This document shows positions 1 through 10,394 of a stretch of DNA of 64,000 bases, piece after piece (position 1 is the stretch's first letter; the number at the start of each line of letters is the position of its first letter). A program made the position numbers and the translations under genes. This DNA is from Prorocentrum cordatum (taxonomy: Eukaryota; Sar; Dinophyceae; Prorocentrales; Prorocentraceae): positions 381,001-445,000 of the forward strand of contig CAUYUJ010000669.1 of the NCBI GenBank assembly GCA_963575745.1. The letters run 5' to 3'. Under the pieces are notes generated by a model that saw nothing but the letters and a program-made list of their open reading frames with translations, was not told the origin of the DNA and searched no databases.

Positions 1-450
1 GATGATGGCGACGGCGGCGGCTCGAGCAGCAGCAGCGCCGTCGGGGCCAATCTTCTCGGGGCTTATCTATACAAGGTGGAGGTCCCAGGTTTGGGCTTCA
101 TCACGTACCATATGGACGATAACGAGGGCTACTTCACAGCATTTTGCAAGTGCAAGGCCCACAAAGGCGGTCTCCCCTGCAAGACGTCTCGCAGGGCCAA
201 TTCAGGATTCAAGCCGGGGCAGGGGAGGCCGCTCGGTTGGTTGACATGTTGGTTGGAACAGCTTCATGCAGATGAGCCGCCTGCCACGAGGGACGATCAC
301 GTCCACCCGACTGTGAAGTTCCGACCCGTTCAGGACGATCGGCAGGCAGCCAGGGACAGGCTGATGGCGTTCCCTGGGGCCTCCGACCTCGCCGCGATGG
401 AGTTCGGCGGCCTCCACGCGATGCCGCTTGAGCCTGTGAACTTCAAGTGA
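1..450 (+). CDS. 3' part of a gene with a conserved dinoflagellate-type Cys/Gly domain (partial)
   Basis: Reading frame 1 is open from the first base to a TGA at 448-450. It begins in a Gly/Ser-rich stretch and continues through a compact segment containing the motifs GFITYHMDDNEGYFTAFCKC and GQGRPLGWLTCWLEQ. From memory of dinoflagellate proteins, a small Cys plus 'GRPLG..LAWL' domain of this shape recurs in many copies, in hypothetical and retroelement-linked proteins; I know no function for it. The 5' end lies outside the window. A GTGAGT donor-like hexamer begins at 447, so the stop may instead lie inside an intron and the gene could continue. The frame has coding-like composition, unlike the repeat-driven ORFs nearby. 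The call is firm for 'coding' and weak for function. Confidence 0.55.
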   Translation, partial: DDGDGGGSSSSSAVGANLLGAYLYKVEVPGLGFITYHMDDNEGYFTAFCKCKAHKGGLPCKTSRRANSGFKPGQGRPLGWLTCWLEQLHADEPPATRDDHVHPTVKFRPVQDDRQAARDRLMAFPGASDLAAMEFGGLHAMPLEPVNFK

Positions 451-1551
451 GTTATGTAACTACTCGTTGCACGCTTTGTCTAAATAATTGTCTGTCCCCA
501 GTTCATCCAGCGGCGATGGCCGCGAACCCCCGCCACCCCATCCAGAACCGTCGCGAGCCCCGCCCGCCCATCCAGAAGCGATTATCTTCCATAGAGCTGG
601 TTTGTGGCCCTCCTGGGGGCCTCTTGGATAGTAAGACTGCCCCGCGAAAGCTCCGAGACGGCTGCAACAGGGATCCAAGACAACACCAGGGAGCTCTAAA
701 CAGAAAAAACACGGCCCTTTGCCGAAAGCTCTCGGGGGTCATCTCTGGCCCTTTGGGAATTGTCTGGAGGCCCTCTTGGGGCCATCTTGGGGCTCCGAGA
801 GGGCTCCAAGGGGGCCCGTGGCCTCGTGGCCCCTCCCACCAAACGCAGGGGAAAGGGGGTAGGGGGATTTGTCCATCCGTCCCGAAGGGAAGGAGAGGCA
901 GGGGGGGAAGGAAGAGCTGCTCAAAATGCACAATGGGGCAGCAATGCCATGGTATTTCTGTGTTCAACATGGGTCTGTGCCCAGGGGGTGGCTGTTGCGG
1001 CATGAGTGTTTTTTTCGCAAGGGCCGTCGGTGACCCTCCCGATCGGGTACCCTTTGAGGGGCGTGCCAAATCTTGTTGGGTGGTGGCGGCCTGATGGCTA
1101 TCCCGCGGGAGGGGCCGATAACGAGGAAGAGGAGGAGGAGGAGGAGGGCAAGGAGGGAAGGATTAGGGGGTGGAAGATACCCAAGGAAGGGGGACGGAGG
1201 CGAACTTCGGGTGGTGGATGGGAGGGGGGAGGTGCAGTCTCCTACGCTATTGATCAGCGGCCACTGCCCCCCACACGATTGATCGGCCTCCTGCCCCAGG
1301 GGGTATTCTCCTTTCCCAAGTTAATGCCCCCCTCCCCCGTCGTTTATTCGCCCCCCCCCCCCCTCCCCCACCTCTCCCCGTTGGGCTGAGTCCCAAGAGA
1401 GGCGGGGCAGCGGGGAGAGGTTCTGGAATTTCAGATGTTGATCGCGTTTGGATTTCGACTGCCGTGCCCTCCAGAGCTTCTGTGATCAAGCTTCCAGCTG
1501 AGATTTCAGATTTCGGACGTTCGGAGATTCAGTGCTGCGACGCTCGACACC
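451..1551. other. Intergenic or intronic stretch, low complexity
   Basis: I see no convincing gene here. The stretch holds a pair of 'CCATCCAGAA' motifs (near 540 and 570), a 'CTCTTGGGGCC' type repeat (600-830) shared with 15.6-16.2, 21.6-21.8, 53.1-53.8 and 57.7-58.9 kb, a short GAG run (1120-1150) and C-runs (1345-1380). It could be intron if the gene at 1-450 is spliced at 447. Confidence 0.5.
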
Positions 1552-2671
1552 ATGGCCGCTCCTGCTGATGGCGCTGATGGCGCAGTCGACCAGGCGGCGG
1601 CGGCGGCGGGGCAGCAGGACGTCGACTACGACAACAAGGACAAGCTTCTTGCGCCGTCCAGGCGCGCGCTCAAGGCCTTCGACCTCAAGACGGCCATCTG
1701 CTCCGCGACGAGAGACATGTACCAGTGCGAACAGGCTCATACTATTGAAAAGGTACCCTGAGTTCCCAGGTACTCCAGTCGACTGAAGGCGCCCCGTCGA
1801 TTCACGGGGCGCCTTCCCTTCGACTGGATCGCCTGGGAACCGAGGTTTCCTTTTTAATGTCCCAGGTGAGCCACTACGACGTGTCGAGGGTGCTGAGTGC
1901 TCTCACCCAGGTGTGCACGAGGGAGCTGCAGGTGCGCCAGGTGGTGCAGATCCCAGGGCTCGTGAAGATCACTGCCGTCAAGCACGGCCCGACGCCCGCT
2001 CGCTCGCTCGTGGACAGCGTTTTGTTTTTTACTCGCCTCTCAACTCTCACCCCTTACCTCCCACCTCGCATCTCGCATCTCGCACCTCGAACCTTTGGAC
2101 CTGTCGCCGTTCGCCTCCCACCTCGAACTCGAACCTCCCAAGTCTCATTCGTCGCCTTTCGCTTCGTCCTGACTTCGCATTCCTGACCTCGCCGCTCGCC
2201 CCTTCCTGACCTCGTCTGTCTCTCACTGATTCTGACGTCTTACCTCTAGCCTCCCGCCTCCCTAATCTCTACTCTCACAGGTGGCCCCTCGCCCCCCGCG
2301 CCCCCGTCACCTCGCAGGGAAAGAGGTTGATGGGGCATGCCAGGTGCGCTCGCGCCACGTCTGACGTCTTACCCCATCGCTCCCATCAATTCCCATCTCG
2401 CCAACTCGACTTCTACTCTGACGTCATATCCCACCCTCCCATCCCTGCACATTGCGCTCATTATCACCCTACATATTCAAAACAACATCTTCAGATCAAG
2501 GGCCGCCGCGTGAGCATCGCCTCCCGCGACAAGCACCTGCTGTGCAAGGCGCAGCCGCACAGGGACATGAAGCGCATCGCCGAAGTGGACGCGCAGATCC
2601 CAGACGCGGAGGGCGACCATCCTGACCCGCAGGCCTCGCAGTCCGAGGGCGACAGCGACTCGTCGGAGTAA
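1552..2671 (+). CDS. HU-like basic nuclear protein, three exons
   Basis: The proposed exons are 1552-1752, 1866-about 2009 and 2495-2671, all joined in phase 0, giving about 173 residues. The start ATG sits in an ACACCATGG context. Exon 1 encodes an Ala-rich leader and a helix-like segment. Exon 2 carries VLSALTQVCTREL followed by QIPGLVKI, which matches the helix-turn plus 'PGLVKI' beta-arm entry of the HU-like proteins of dinoflagellates and kinetoplastids. Exon 3 carries GRRVSIASRDKHLLCKAQP, the equivalent of the usual 'GK.V.VKAKPA' strand, and ends in an acidic Ser/Asp/Glu tail. Such proteins bind DNA and help organise the histone-poor dinoflagellate nucleus. The basic arm is weaker than usual, with few lysines around KHGPTP, so DNA contacts may differ. 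The exon 2 donor is the least certain: a GT at 2010 keeps phase, and a nearby GC donor is possible. Confidence 0.5.
1753..1865 (+). repeat. Intron 1 of the HU-like gene, nearly all one inverted repeat (introner-like)
   Basis: The 113-nt intron runs from GTACCC to a pyrimidine-rich tract and CAG. Bases 1762-1797 pair with about 1804-1840. The outer arms share GTTCCCAGG and TCCAGTCGA, and the inner arms pair AAGGCGCCCCGT with ACGGGGCGCCTT around a loop of about 6 nt. Only a 3-nt block and a few bases near the middle fail to pair. Both ends carry AGGT across the splice junctions, which could be a short target duplication. This architecture fits transposon-derived introns (introners), which have been reported in dinoflagellates. 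Confidence 0.7.
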
Positions 2672-3223
2672 GCCATCGGCCGAGGAGCTAGACGCCGTGC
2701 CGACTGATGAGGAGGTGGCGGAAGATGATAAGGAGGAGTAGGAGGAGGGGTGCAGGAATATGAGGAGGAACAAGACGATTGTGATTCACAATCTCAGTCA
2801 GTTTTTTTTGCGGTGGCCGCTGATAGGCCAGAGGATCCCAAGAGTTCGGAGTTGTAGAGCTGAACTCGACGCCCGAGGATCCGCCGAGAGTCGAGGCCCG
2901 AGTTGTGGCATTCGGTTTCGGAGAGTTTTTGTTAGGCGCCGCCAAGCTCGATAATCCGAGGCCCGAGGTCCGCCACGGGCCCACTCAGACGTGCCCTCGT
3001 CGCTGCAGACTTGGACCTGGACTTGGCGTGGCCGCCACGCTGCCGAGTGAAAGCTTGCCTGGACCTCCGTCTTCCGTCCCCCTTTGTTTGCCCCCCTCCC
3101 CCCTGGGAGTCGTTGTCGTCGTCGCCCCCCTCCTCCTCGGCCCGCCTCCTCATCCACCTCAGAGCTCACTTCCAGGTTGCGCATTCATGCGTGAGATGCT
3201 CTTGTGGTCAGCGGTCTCGCGTC
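2672..3223. other. 3' flank of the HU-like gene
   Basis: After the stop comes a purine-rich stretch (2690-2770), then mixed sequence with repeated 'CGAGGCCCGAG' motifs near 2870-2970 and C-rich runs near 3080-3160. I see no supported gene. Confidence 0.45.
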
Positions 3224-3352
3224 AGGAAGCCATTCAGGAAGCCATTCAGAAACGCTGGCGTCAACCGTTCAGAAACCATTCAGGTAACCATTCAGAATCG
3301 CTGGCTCCAACCGTTCAGGAAACCATTCAGAAACGTTGGCTTCGAAGATCTC
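3224..3352 (+). repeat. Short tandem repeat built on CCATTCAG
   Basis: CCATTCAG recurs five times, mixed with CGTTCAG, GAAACG and CTGGC blocks. The larger pattern, of about 50-60 bp, is repeated about twice (around 3250-3300 and 3300-3350), with shorter duplications of AGGAAGCCATTC at the left edge. Confidence 0.7.
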
Positions 3353-4070
3353 GCCATGAGGTCCCAGAAGGAGCATCTGTGCCTGCAGTGCACTGGAGAG
3401 TTGAGGATGTCGCGCATTCGCAGAGAATTCCCTCATGCAAAGCCTTCGGCTGTTTTTCTGCCGCCAGACCCTGCGGGCGATCCGTGCGAGGGGTGAGCCG
3501 AAATAGGCGGAGTCTCAAGGCCTCGAGGGTTCGGGGTCCAGGCTGGGCCTCCCAGGGCCCCAAGGTTTCCCTTTGGGCTCAGGGTGTCTGTGGTTGCAGG
3601 GCCGACCGTCCGTGTGAGGGGTGAGTCGGGATGGGCGCTGGTTCCCATGGCCTCCCTCCTATGGGCCCGTTGGGGTTCAGGGTGTCTGGGAGGGCCCCGC
3701 GTGGCCCCGCGGGGCCTGCGGTGGCTTGAACTATGCCTTAGGGTATTCCCCGTCAGCGGGCCTATGGGCTCAACAACCGCCACAGTCGGCAGCCGTCTCA
3801 AATCATAAGTAAACTTATCCTCGCCCGCTTACCCGCCATCATCGGGCGCCCTCGGGCGCCCGCGGTGATATGTTATGGGGGGCATGTATGGTATGCACCC
3901 TTCCTCATGGAGGGCGCATCCCGTCGCATCAAGCCAAAGAAGTGCCAACGTGATTCGGATAGTGGTAGCGGCCCTTCCGAGATATGCTTGAAGGGCCGCT
4001 ACCTCACTGCCATTGGAGGGTCCCTTCCGTTGGAAGGGGCCCTCCCCAGGGGCCCTCGCCCATGGTCAGT
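3353..4070. other. Intergenic, no gene seen
   Basis: Mixed GC-rich sequence with two related segments (near 3480-3620 and 3600-3660) sharing CCGTGTGAGGGGTGAG-like words, and a small 'GGGCGCCC' cluster near 3845-3865. No frame here resembles a protein. Confidence 0.4.
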
Positions 4071-4655
4071 GGCCTCTGTTGCATGCCCATAACCCCTCGC
4101 CCGCCGCCTGCCCCCGAGGCCTGCGCCAGCCGCCCGCCCCGAAGGTCAACGCCTGGTCGCCGCCGACCCCTCGCCGCTCGGCCGCGGGCGGGTTCCCCCT
4201 TAGGTGCTCTCGGGGCCTCCTCCTCCTACCTCGGGGCCCCTTTGGCGCTCTTGGCCCCCGCCCTTCAAGGCGCCTCCCCCGTGGGCCTCCAGGGATCCCT
4301 GCAGGGCCCCGACCCGCGGCACAAGGAGGATGGGGCTCTCGCTTTGGTGCAGCGCACAAGCGGCGGTAATGCCGTCTCGCCCCTGGTAATTGCGTGGCCT
4401 CTGTTGCGCGCCCGGCCCTGGGGCCTCGCCGCCGCCTGCCCGCGAGGCCGACGCCAGCCGCCCGCCCCGCAGGTCAACGCCTGGTCGCCGCCGACCCCTC
4501 GCCGCTCGGCCGCGGGCGGGTTCCCCCTTAGGTGCTCTTGGGGCCTCCTCTTCCTACCTCGGGGCCCCTTTGGCGCTCTTGGCTCCCGCCCTTCAAGGCG
4601 CCTCCCCCATGGGCCTCCAGAGATCCCAGCAGGGCCCCGACCCGCGGCACAGGGG
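4071..4655 (+). repeat. Tandem direct duplication, two copies of about 325 bp
   Basis: Copy 1 begins at the GGCCTCTGTTGC at 4071 and copy 2 at the same word at 4396. Both contain GGTCAACGCCTGGTCGCC, a GGGTTCCCCCTTAGGTGCTC block, a CTTTGGCGCTCTTGG block and end in GACCCGCGGCAC (4311 and 4639). The copies differ by scattered substitutions and a few short indels. The open frames across them exist only because the DNA is GC-rich and duplicated. Confidence 0.85.
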
Positions 4656-4671
4656 GGGGGAATGGCCCTGT

Positions 4672-4742
4672 AGGAGGAGGACGACGAGGGAGAATATGAC
4701 GAGGACGGCGACGACGACGAGGACGACGGCGACGACGCGGCT
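4672..4742 (+). repeat. GAC/GAG microsatellite
   Basis: Imperfect GACGAC and GAGGAC triplets follow directly after the 325-bp duplication. A similar run lies at 12725-12800, also next to the 14-bp satellite. Confidence 0.8.
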
Positions 4743-5040
4743 TAGATTGCATTGCGTTGGTTGCGTCGCATACATTTCACCACATAGATTGCAGAGCGTA
4801 GATGGCATTACAGTGGTTGCATTGCATACGTTGCCTCTCACATACGGGCTGCATATCTTTCACTGCATATGTTGCATTGCATACATGGCAGCCATATATA
4901 TAACAACGCATAGGTTGCATTACACGCGTTGCATCGCATGCATTTCATCACGTGGATTGCAAAGGAAACCTTTTCATGTCATAAGTTGCATCATATACAT
5001 TGCATCACATACATTGCACATCATAGGCTGCGAGAGCGCA
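4743..5040 (+). repeat. Degenerate 14-bp satellite related to CCACATAGATTGCA
   Basis: Words such as TTGCATTGCATAC, ACCACATAGATTGCA and TTGCATCACATAC recur throughout with a spacing near 14 or 28 bp. The exact CCACATAGATTGCA at about 4780 is the reverse complement of the unit at 12850-13090, so the two loci belong to one family in opposite orientation. The block is AT-richer than its surroundings. Confidence 0.7.
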
Positions 5041-5044
5041 ATGT

Positions 5045-5460
5045 TTGGCTTTATTTCCTTCCTTCCTCCTCCTCACCGTCCTCCCTCATCCCATCGCCGC
5101 CATCATCGCCGTCAGCACCCATCCGTTCCCATCACCGTCATCATCATCCTCCATATTATCGTTGTCACTTTCCAACACAGGCATCATCATCCATCCCGTA
5201 CCCCCATTGTCATTACCATCATCACCATCAGCAACACCATCGTCGTCATCATCTTCATCATCGCGGCCGCCATCGTCGTCATCATCGTCTCCGTCATCGT
5301 CACAATCACCACCATCAGCTTCGGCACGCCCCTCACGCGTTTCGCGGGCCATTGGGGAGCTCCACCGAAGCCCCAGTGGCTGCGCCCGCATGCCCCCCCC
5401 CCCCAAGCCCATGTGGGCACACCTGTGTCGGCACGCCCCTCGCGCGTTTCTCGCGCTGCC
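5045..5460 (+). repeat. Composite dispersed repeat: CT-rich head, CAT-type run, 88-bp-type unit (forward copy)
   Basis: The order is TTTCCTTCCTTCCTCC (head), an imperfect CAT/CGT triplet region (5090-5330), then CACGCGTTTCGCGGGCC with GGAGCTCCACCGAAG and CCCCAGTGGCTGCG. The same order occurs inverted at 10395-10920 and, with many more terminal units, at 48420-49665. Confidence 0.75.
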
Positions 5461-5479
5461 AGTCTTGCGCCCCAGCTTG

Positions 5480-5629
5480 ACAATGACGCGCGGCATCATG
5501 ACGGCCGTGAACCACTTCTGCGGCAATTTGCCCATCGTGTGCGGCAGGCAGAGATTTGACGAGGCGGCCAGGTGCATCCGCCTCAAGCAATCGGAGCTCT
5601 TCAAGCCCCTCGAGAAGATTACGAAGTAG
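5480..5629 (+). CDS. Possible exon fragment, unrecognised
   Basis: The frame ending at the TAG at 5627-5629 contains MTRGIMTAVNHFCGNLPIV followed by a Cys, Arg and Lys-rich helix-like stretch ending in PLEKITK. The composition is protein-like and unlike the triplet-repeat translation before it. There is no clear start, since the frame runs back into the composite repeat. It may be an exon whose acceptor lies near 5450-5480, or a retroposed fragment. I recognise no family. Confidence 0.25.
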   Translation, partial: TMTRGIMTAVNHFCGNLPIVCGRQRFDEAARCIRLKQSELFKPLEKITK

Positions 5630-6479
5630 CAGAGGAAGTTCGACACGACCAAGAAGGGCCATGTAGTGTGTTCTTCGTGTCTAGTGACAATCTGGTCTTA
5701 TGGTTAGATGTCGTTCGTGAATTAGGGTCGTAGCGCGCCTGGGTCACGGGGGACCAGGGTCTAATGGCAATTTCGACTTCGGTCTTGGAGTCCTACAGTT
5801 GTAGGGCTGCAGGGTCTTACTGTCTTGACCTGTGAGGGCACCCGTGTGTTAACGTACCAATATTGATTGCACCATGGTCTCAAGACAATAGGACCTCGTG
5901 GTTTTGTGTATCAGGGTCATTGCACCAATCGCAGTCGCAGCCCGATTGTACTCTATGGTGCGTCATGGTCTTCGGGCCTTCGGCATTCGTGTCTGTCTTA
6001 GCGTCTGCAAGTCTTGAGGTTCTGAGGCATCAGAGGGGTCCTGTCTCACGGCGTTCGCGGCGTAGAATGCTGGGGGCATCGGGTGCCCAGACCTCGTGGC
6101 CCCGCGGTGTCAGGGTGGCGGGTGGCAGGGCTTCATGACCTGAGGTTCTTCGGATGCTCGGGGCGTTTCAAGGGAATGCTGCTCTGGTTTGATGGTATTT
6201 GGTCAGTGTGCCACGATGCCTATGCAAGCGCGGATGGACGTGGCAACCGCACTCACTCAGGAAGAGCTCCGCATCCCAACGCGCAGCTTCGGCAAGGCGG
6301 AACGGCGCCCAACGTGGGAAATCTGCGCGCGGACAGGGCTCTCGCAACATCACATTGTGAGCAGCTCCTGGGAATGCCGCCGCATGACACCACGCATGTT
6401 CACCAACGCGTACATCTATATATGCATGTGTGTACATGTTTACATGCCCATACGCACATGCGTGCACGTGTGCATGCAG
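5630..6479. other. Intergenic, no gene seen
   Basis: Unique-looking sequence of moderate GC with several short words repeated loosely (for example CAGGGTC). TATATATGCATGTGTGTACATG-like purine/pyrimidine alternation lies near 6415-6475. No supported coding region. Confidence 0.4.
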
Positions 6480-8690
6480 CGCGGCGCGGCGAGGGCGGGG
6501 GGACGCAGTGGTGGGCGGGGGGGGGGGGGGGAGGGCGGGGCGAAGGCGGCGGGGGCGGCGGTGAAGGTCGCGACGCGGCTCGTTGCGAGAATGCCAAGCA
6601 TCGGACATGTCGGCGGTCAGCGCCAGCCCTTCTCCGCCGCGCAGTGCCGACGCCTCGGGGCCCCGCGCCTCGCGCCAGCAGGTGTCGCGATGTCGGGGCC
6701 GCCCGCGGCGCATCCTTATCGACTGCGCTGGCCCGACGCGCGCCGCCCGCCCCCGCGCGGCGCGCTGGCGCGGCCTGCGCTCGACGGGGCGGACCGCGCT
6801 GACGCCGCGCCGCGCGCGAGGGCGGGGGGTCCGCGCCGTGGGATGCTAGGCTCGGTCGGGGTCCGAGGTAGCGGCGGGGACGAACGCAAGCTTCCCGCGC
6901 TGAAGTCGTCGTGCCTGGGGGGCGGAGCGTGGCGGGAAGGGGCGGGCGCGTGGGTGGGGGGCGGGCTTGCGCCAAGTGCGCCTGCTCCAGTGCCGCGTCG
7001 ACCGCGCCGCGCGCGGGATGCAGATAGCCGCGTCGCGAGCGGTGCTGCGCGCCGCCAGGGTTCGGAGAGCGGCCTCGGCATCGCCAGCTGATGGGCGACG
7101 TCATGTCGTCCGCGGCCCCAGGCGCGCGCGCGCGTGGCGCGGCGCTCGGCGGCCGCCGCGTCGGTGCGCGCGGCTTTGCCGCGCCGATCATGTCAGCGTC
7201 GGCGGCGCGGCGGCGCGGGCCCTCGCCCGCGCCGCTGCTTGAACGGCGCGGCGGTCGCCCTCCCTCCGTCGGCGCTTCGGCGCCCGCGGGCGCTTCAGCC
7301 GCCGCGCGGATGCCGACCGCGAGCGCGAAGAAAAAATTAGACTCAAGCATGCAGGCCGACCGCGAGAGCGAAAACCAAAATTGGGGTTGGATTTTCGACT
7401 CTGAGGTCGATGAAAATTCAAGAGCAAAAAAAATGCTTTTGAGCAAAAAAAAATGCTTTTGAGCAAAAAAATTGCTTTTGAGCAAAAAAAAATTGCAACG
7501 CAACATGACCGACCCTGGGACGCCGAAGACCGCGATCATCGACTCGGAGTTGCGACCACGTGACGGCACGCTGTGGCATGGTCAACTCATGTTGGTGGGC
7601 CAGTGGTCGCAGTCATACTCGTGGTGTACTGTGCATAATGTACTTGGGAGGAAAAACGGCTCAAATTTTCGCAATCTACCCGGGCCCTGAAAAACCGCCC
7701 GCGCCGCCAGGCCCGTTTGTAGCAGCCGTGGAAATGAGAGCTCGGCGCGCCTTGTCTCGGCATCCCAGGGCGGCGCGGTGTGTCGCGGCGGCCTCGCCGC
7801 CACAACGCCCTGCGTCTACGGGGCGCGGCCGTCGGCGCCTCTGAGCGCGGCGCGCGGTCGGCCGCCCGTCGCCGCCAACGCCCGCGCAAAGATCGCGTCG
7901 CCCGCGGCCGCCTCGATCGCCCCTGGCGGCGCCGAGGCTTGTTATGAAGCACAAGTTGCTTCGAGCTGCGGCCTGGCGCAGCCGCGTCCTCGTCCGATGC
8001 ATTTCATTGACATGCGCTGTGCAGACAGGGCGGCGCCGCCGCGGCCCTCGCCCCCGCCGCCGCGCGGAGTCGCTCGCCTCCTTGCCGCCGCCGACCCAGG
8101 GCGAGCCGCGGCACCCAGGCGCGCCGCGGGCGTAGAGGAGGCGCCATTGCGACGCGCTGCCGCGGGGGGGCGTCGGGGCGAGGGCTGCCCTCTCGCGCGC
8201 AGAAGGGCGGCCGCAGCCGCGGCGCGGCAGAGGGCGGCGCGGCGCGTTGGTGGCGAGGGTAATGGAACGGGGCGATGGAATATCCGAAGGGGAGTGCAGA
8301 ACACTAATAAAATTAAGCAGTGCTTAATAACTTCAACATTAAACGCTCTCATCCGATCCGAGGTTTCCGACGACGTCAAAAAACTCCGCGAGGGGCGCGA
8401 CGCGGCCAGGGCGGGGCTCATGGTCAATGTTCGTTTCTTGGGGCCAGGCCGACGCGGCGCCGAGAGATCGCGCCGCCGCCTCGCTGCGGGGGCGCGCCGC
8501 GGCAGGTGGCATCGCCAGCGGGGCGCTTGCGCGGCGCGGCACCGCGGGGGGCGAGGTGCGTCAGCGCGTCCCCGTCGCGTCCTGAGCGGCGCGCCTCGGG
8601 GGGCATCCATCTGGCTGGGGGCCGCTCCCTGGGCGGGGCGGGGTGGGGGCGCGGGGGGCGTGGGGGATGGGGTTGTAGAATTTTCAATGT
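6480..8690. other. Very GC-rich block without a supported gene
   Basis: By eye this is the most GC-rich part of the window, apart from 7320-7500, which is AT-rich. Long open frames exist on both strands only because stop codons are rare at this composition, and none shows a recognisable motif. CG-dinucleotide-rich words dominate (GCGCGG, CGCCGC). The block grades into the CG-rich satellite that follows. Confidence 0.5.
7425..7497 (+). repeat. Four tandem GAGCAAAAAAA units
   Basis: The unit is about 19-20 bp, GAGCAAAAAAAATGCTTTT with variable A-run length, repeated four times. The A-run and the following TTTT make each unit partly self-complementary (GCAAAA...TTTTGAGC). It stands out as an A-rich island inside GC-rich DNA. 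Confidence 0.8.
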
Positions 8691-8809
8691 GCTAATAATG
8701 ATTTTACTGATCAGCCGCGAATGGTTTCCACGTGCCGCATCGGAATGTATCTTCGCGGATTGTGTTATGAAGCCGATCTTCTTTTTCAGACTCAGGCTAT
8801 CGCCCAGCG

Positions 8810-10300
8810 ACCGCAATTCTGTATAATAAAGCGCGTGCAAACGCTAATGCATTTTCAAATCCAGACACGCGTGGCGCGCCATGGTCGACAGGCAAATGCG
8901 CAATTTTTTTCCATGGCGCGATTGCAGCGCGCACCGCGCGCGCGGATGACGCGCGCACTCAGCGCGAGCCGCGCGGGCGTCGCGTTCAAGTGTCCGCGTC
9001 GACCTGCGTCCTCCCTGCAATTCTAAAGCAGTCAAATATGGGCGTTGGCTTAAGATTCCACGAGCAGAATCTCAATGCGCGTATAATCGTATCGCGGCGG
9101 CCTGCGCGCTTGGAAGCACTGCGTTGTCAGCCGCATCACAATAGCCACGTCGGCTCGGTTCTTCGCGAATAACATTTTGCGGTGGCCCCGTGCATCTCTG
9201 CGTTAGCATGTGTGCTTGCGCGTGAACTCTTCGACGGGCTACGCAGAACTCCCCCAGCGCGCTGCCGCGCGCGCAAGTCGCCAGTAATGTGAAGTCGCGG
9301 CTTTGGCTAAGAAGCTAGTGCTAACCCTCCGAGCGGATATCGGGTGACCCGTGCGCGCGGGCCCACGTTCCATGGCCGCCCGCGCTCGCATGTCGGGCCG
9401 TTGGGCATGCGCGCGCGCATTTGCTGCCGAAGGAGTCGTGCATTGTCGATCGCCGAAATGTACCATTGTTGGCTTGGGAACTAACACGAATGGTTAACGG
9501 TGCCCGATCGGATTCTGAAGCATGCCGTCTCCTGTGAAAATCTCATCTAGAACGCAACCATGTTTGCGCGAGAACTCAAGCAAACCTGCATCGGTCACCG
9601 ACCAGTGCGCGCGGGGGATACGTGCCACCCGCGCGCGCTCGTAGAGTCCTGTATTCGCCGCCGTGGGCAAGTCGCCATGTTGGCCTGGGAACTACAACGA
9701 GCCCTTAGCGGCGACCAACCGGACGTTGAAGTTAACACGCGTTTCTGGAACATTTCCCCGTGTAGAACGCGCGCGTTGGGCTCTGAGAAAACCCAAATGA
9801 AATTGGAGTTGTCAATGGTCAGCGCGCAGGCGTGGCGCGCGTCGCCCGCGCGCGCGTTTGTATAATTCCGCAATGTCCAAACGGGAAAACATAATGTTGG
9901 CCTGTGACCTACCATGGGCTCTTCAGGGCGGGCGATTGGATTCCTATTTTCGAATGGAATGTAGTATGGGAGTTATACGAATGCGGTTGCAGAATTGCGC
10001 GCGGGGCGCGCGCGTCCATGTGCGGAGTTCTGTATTTCTGGCAATGGTAAAATCGCAGTGTTGCCTTGGAAATTACAGGGAACCTTCAAGGTTGACCACT
10101 TGTATTCAGAAATTAAATGTATCCTGATGCGCGTCTTCGACGATTGATAATGAAACACTCCCCGCGCGCGCGTTGGCCGCGTTTGGAGCGCGCGCGCGCG
10201 TGAAGAGTCTTGCGTTGCCTCAAATACAAAGTAGCCGTGCTGGTTTCGAAATTAACACTTAAGTTTGGCTGGTTGGATTTTGAAATAAATGTGCTCCGCG
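8810..10300 (+). repeat. Degenerate tandem satellite, units of about 170-215 bp
   Basis: The anchor TGTTGGCTTGGGAACTA and its variants occur at about 9468, 9679, 9895, 10069 and 10238, spaced 211, 216, 174 and 169 bp. Each is preceded by GAGTC(C/T)TG(T/C)-type words and by a CGCGCG run, and followed by a GATTGGATTCTGAAA-like segment. Earlier, weaker units lie at 8810-9300. Strong divergence between units indicates an old array. Confidence 0.65.
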
Positions 10301-10394
10301 TCTGCAATTGGCCTGCCGCGAGCCTGAACCATATGTTGTTGTGGTTGCAGCAGTTGTGAGTTTCGTCTTCGGTTGATTACCCTAATCATGGGGC

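Noticed and set aside
6400-7569. 389-codon minus-strand frame in the GC-rich block
   Set aside because: Several frames are open on both strands. No motif is present, and stop codons are rare at this GC content.
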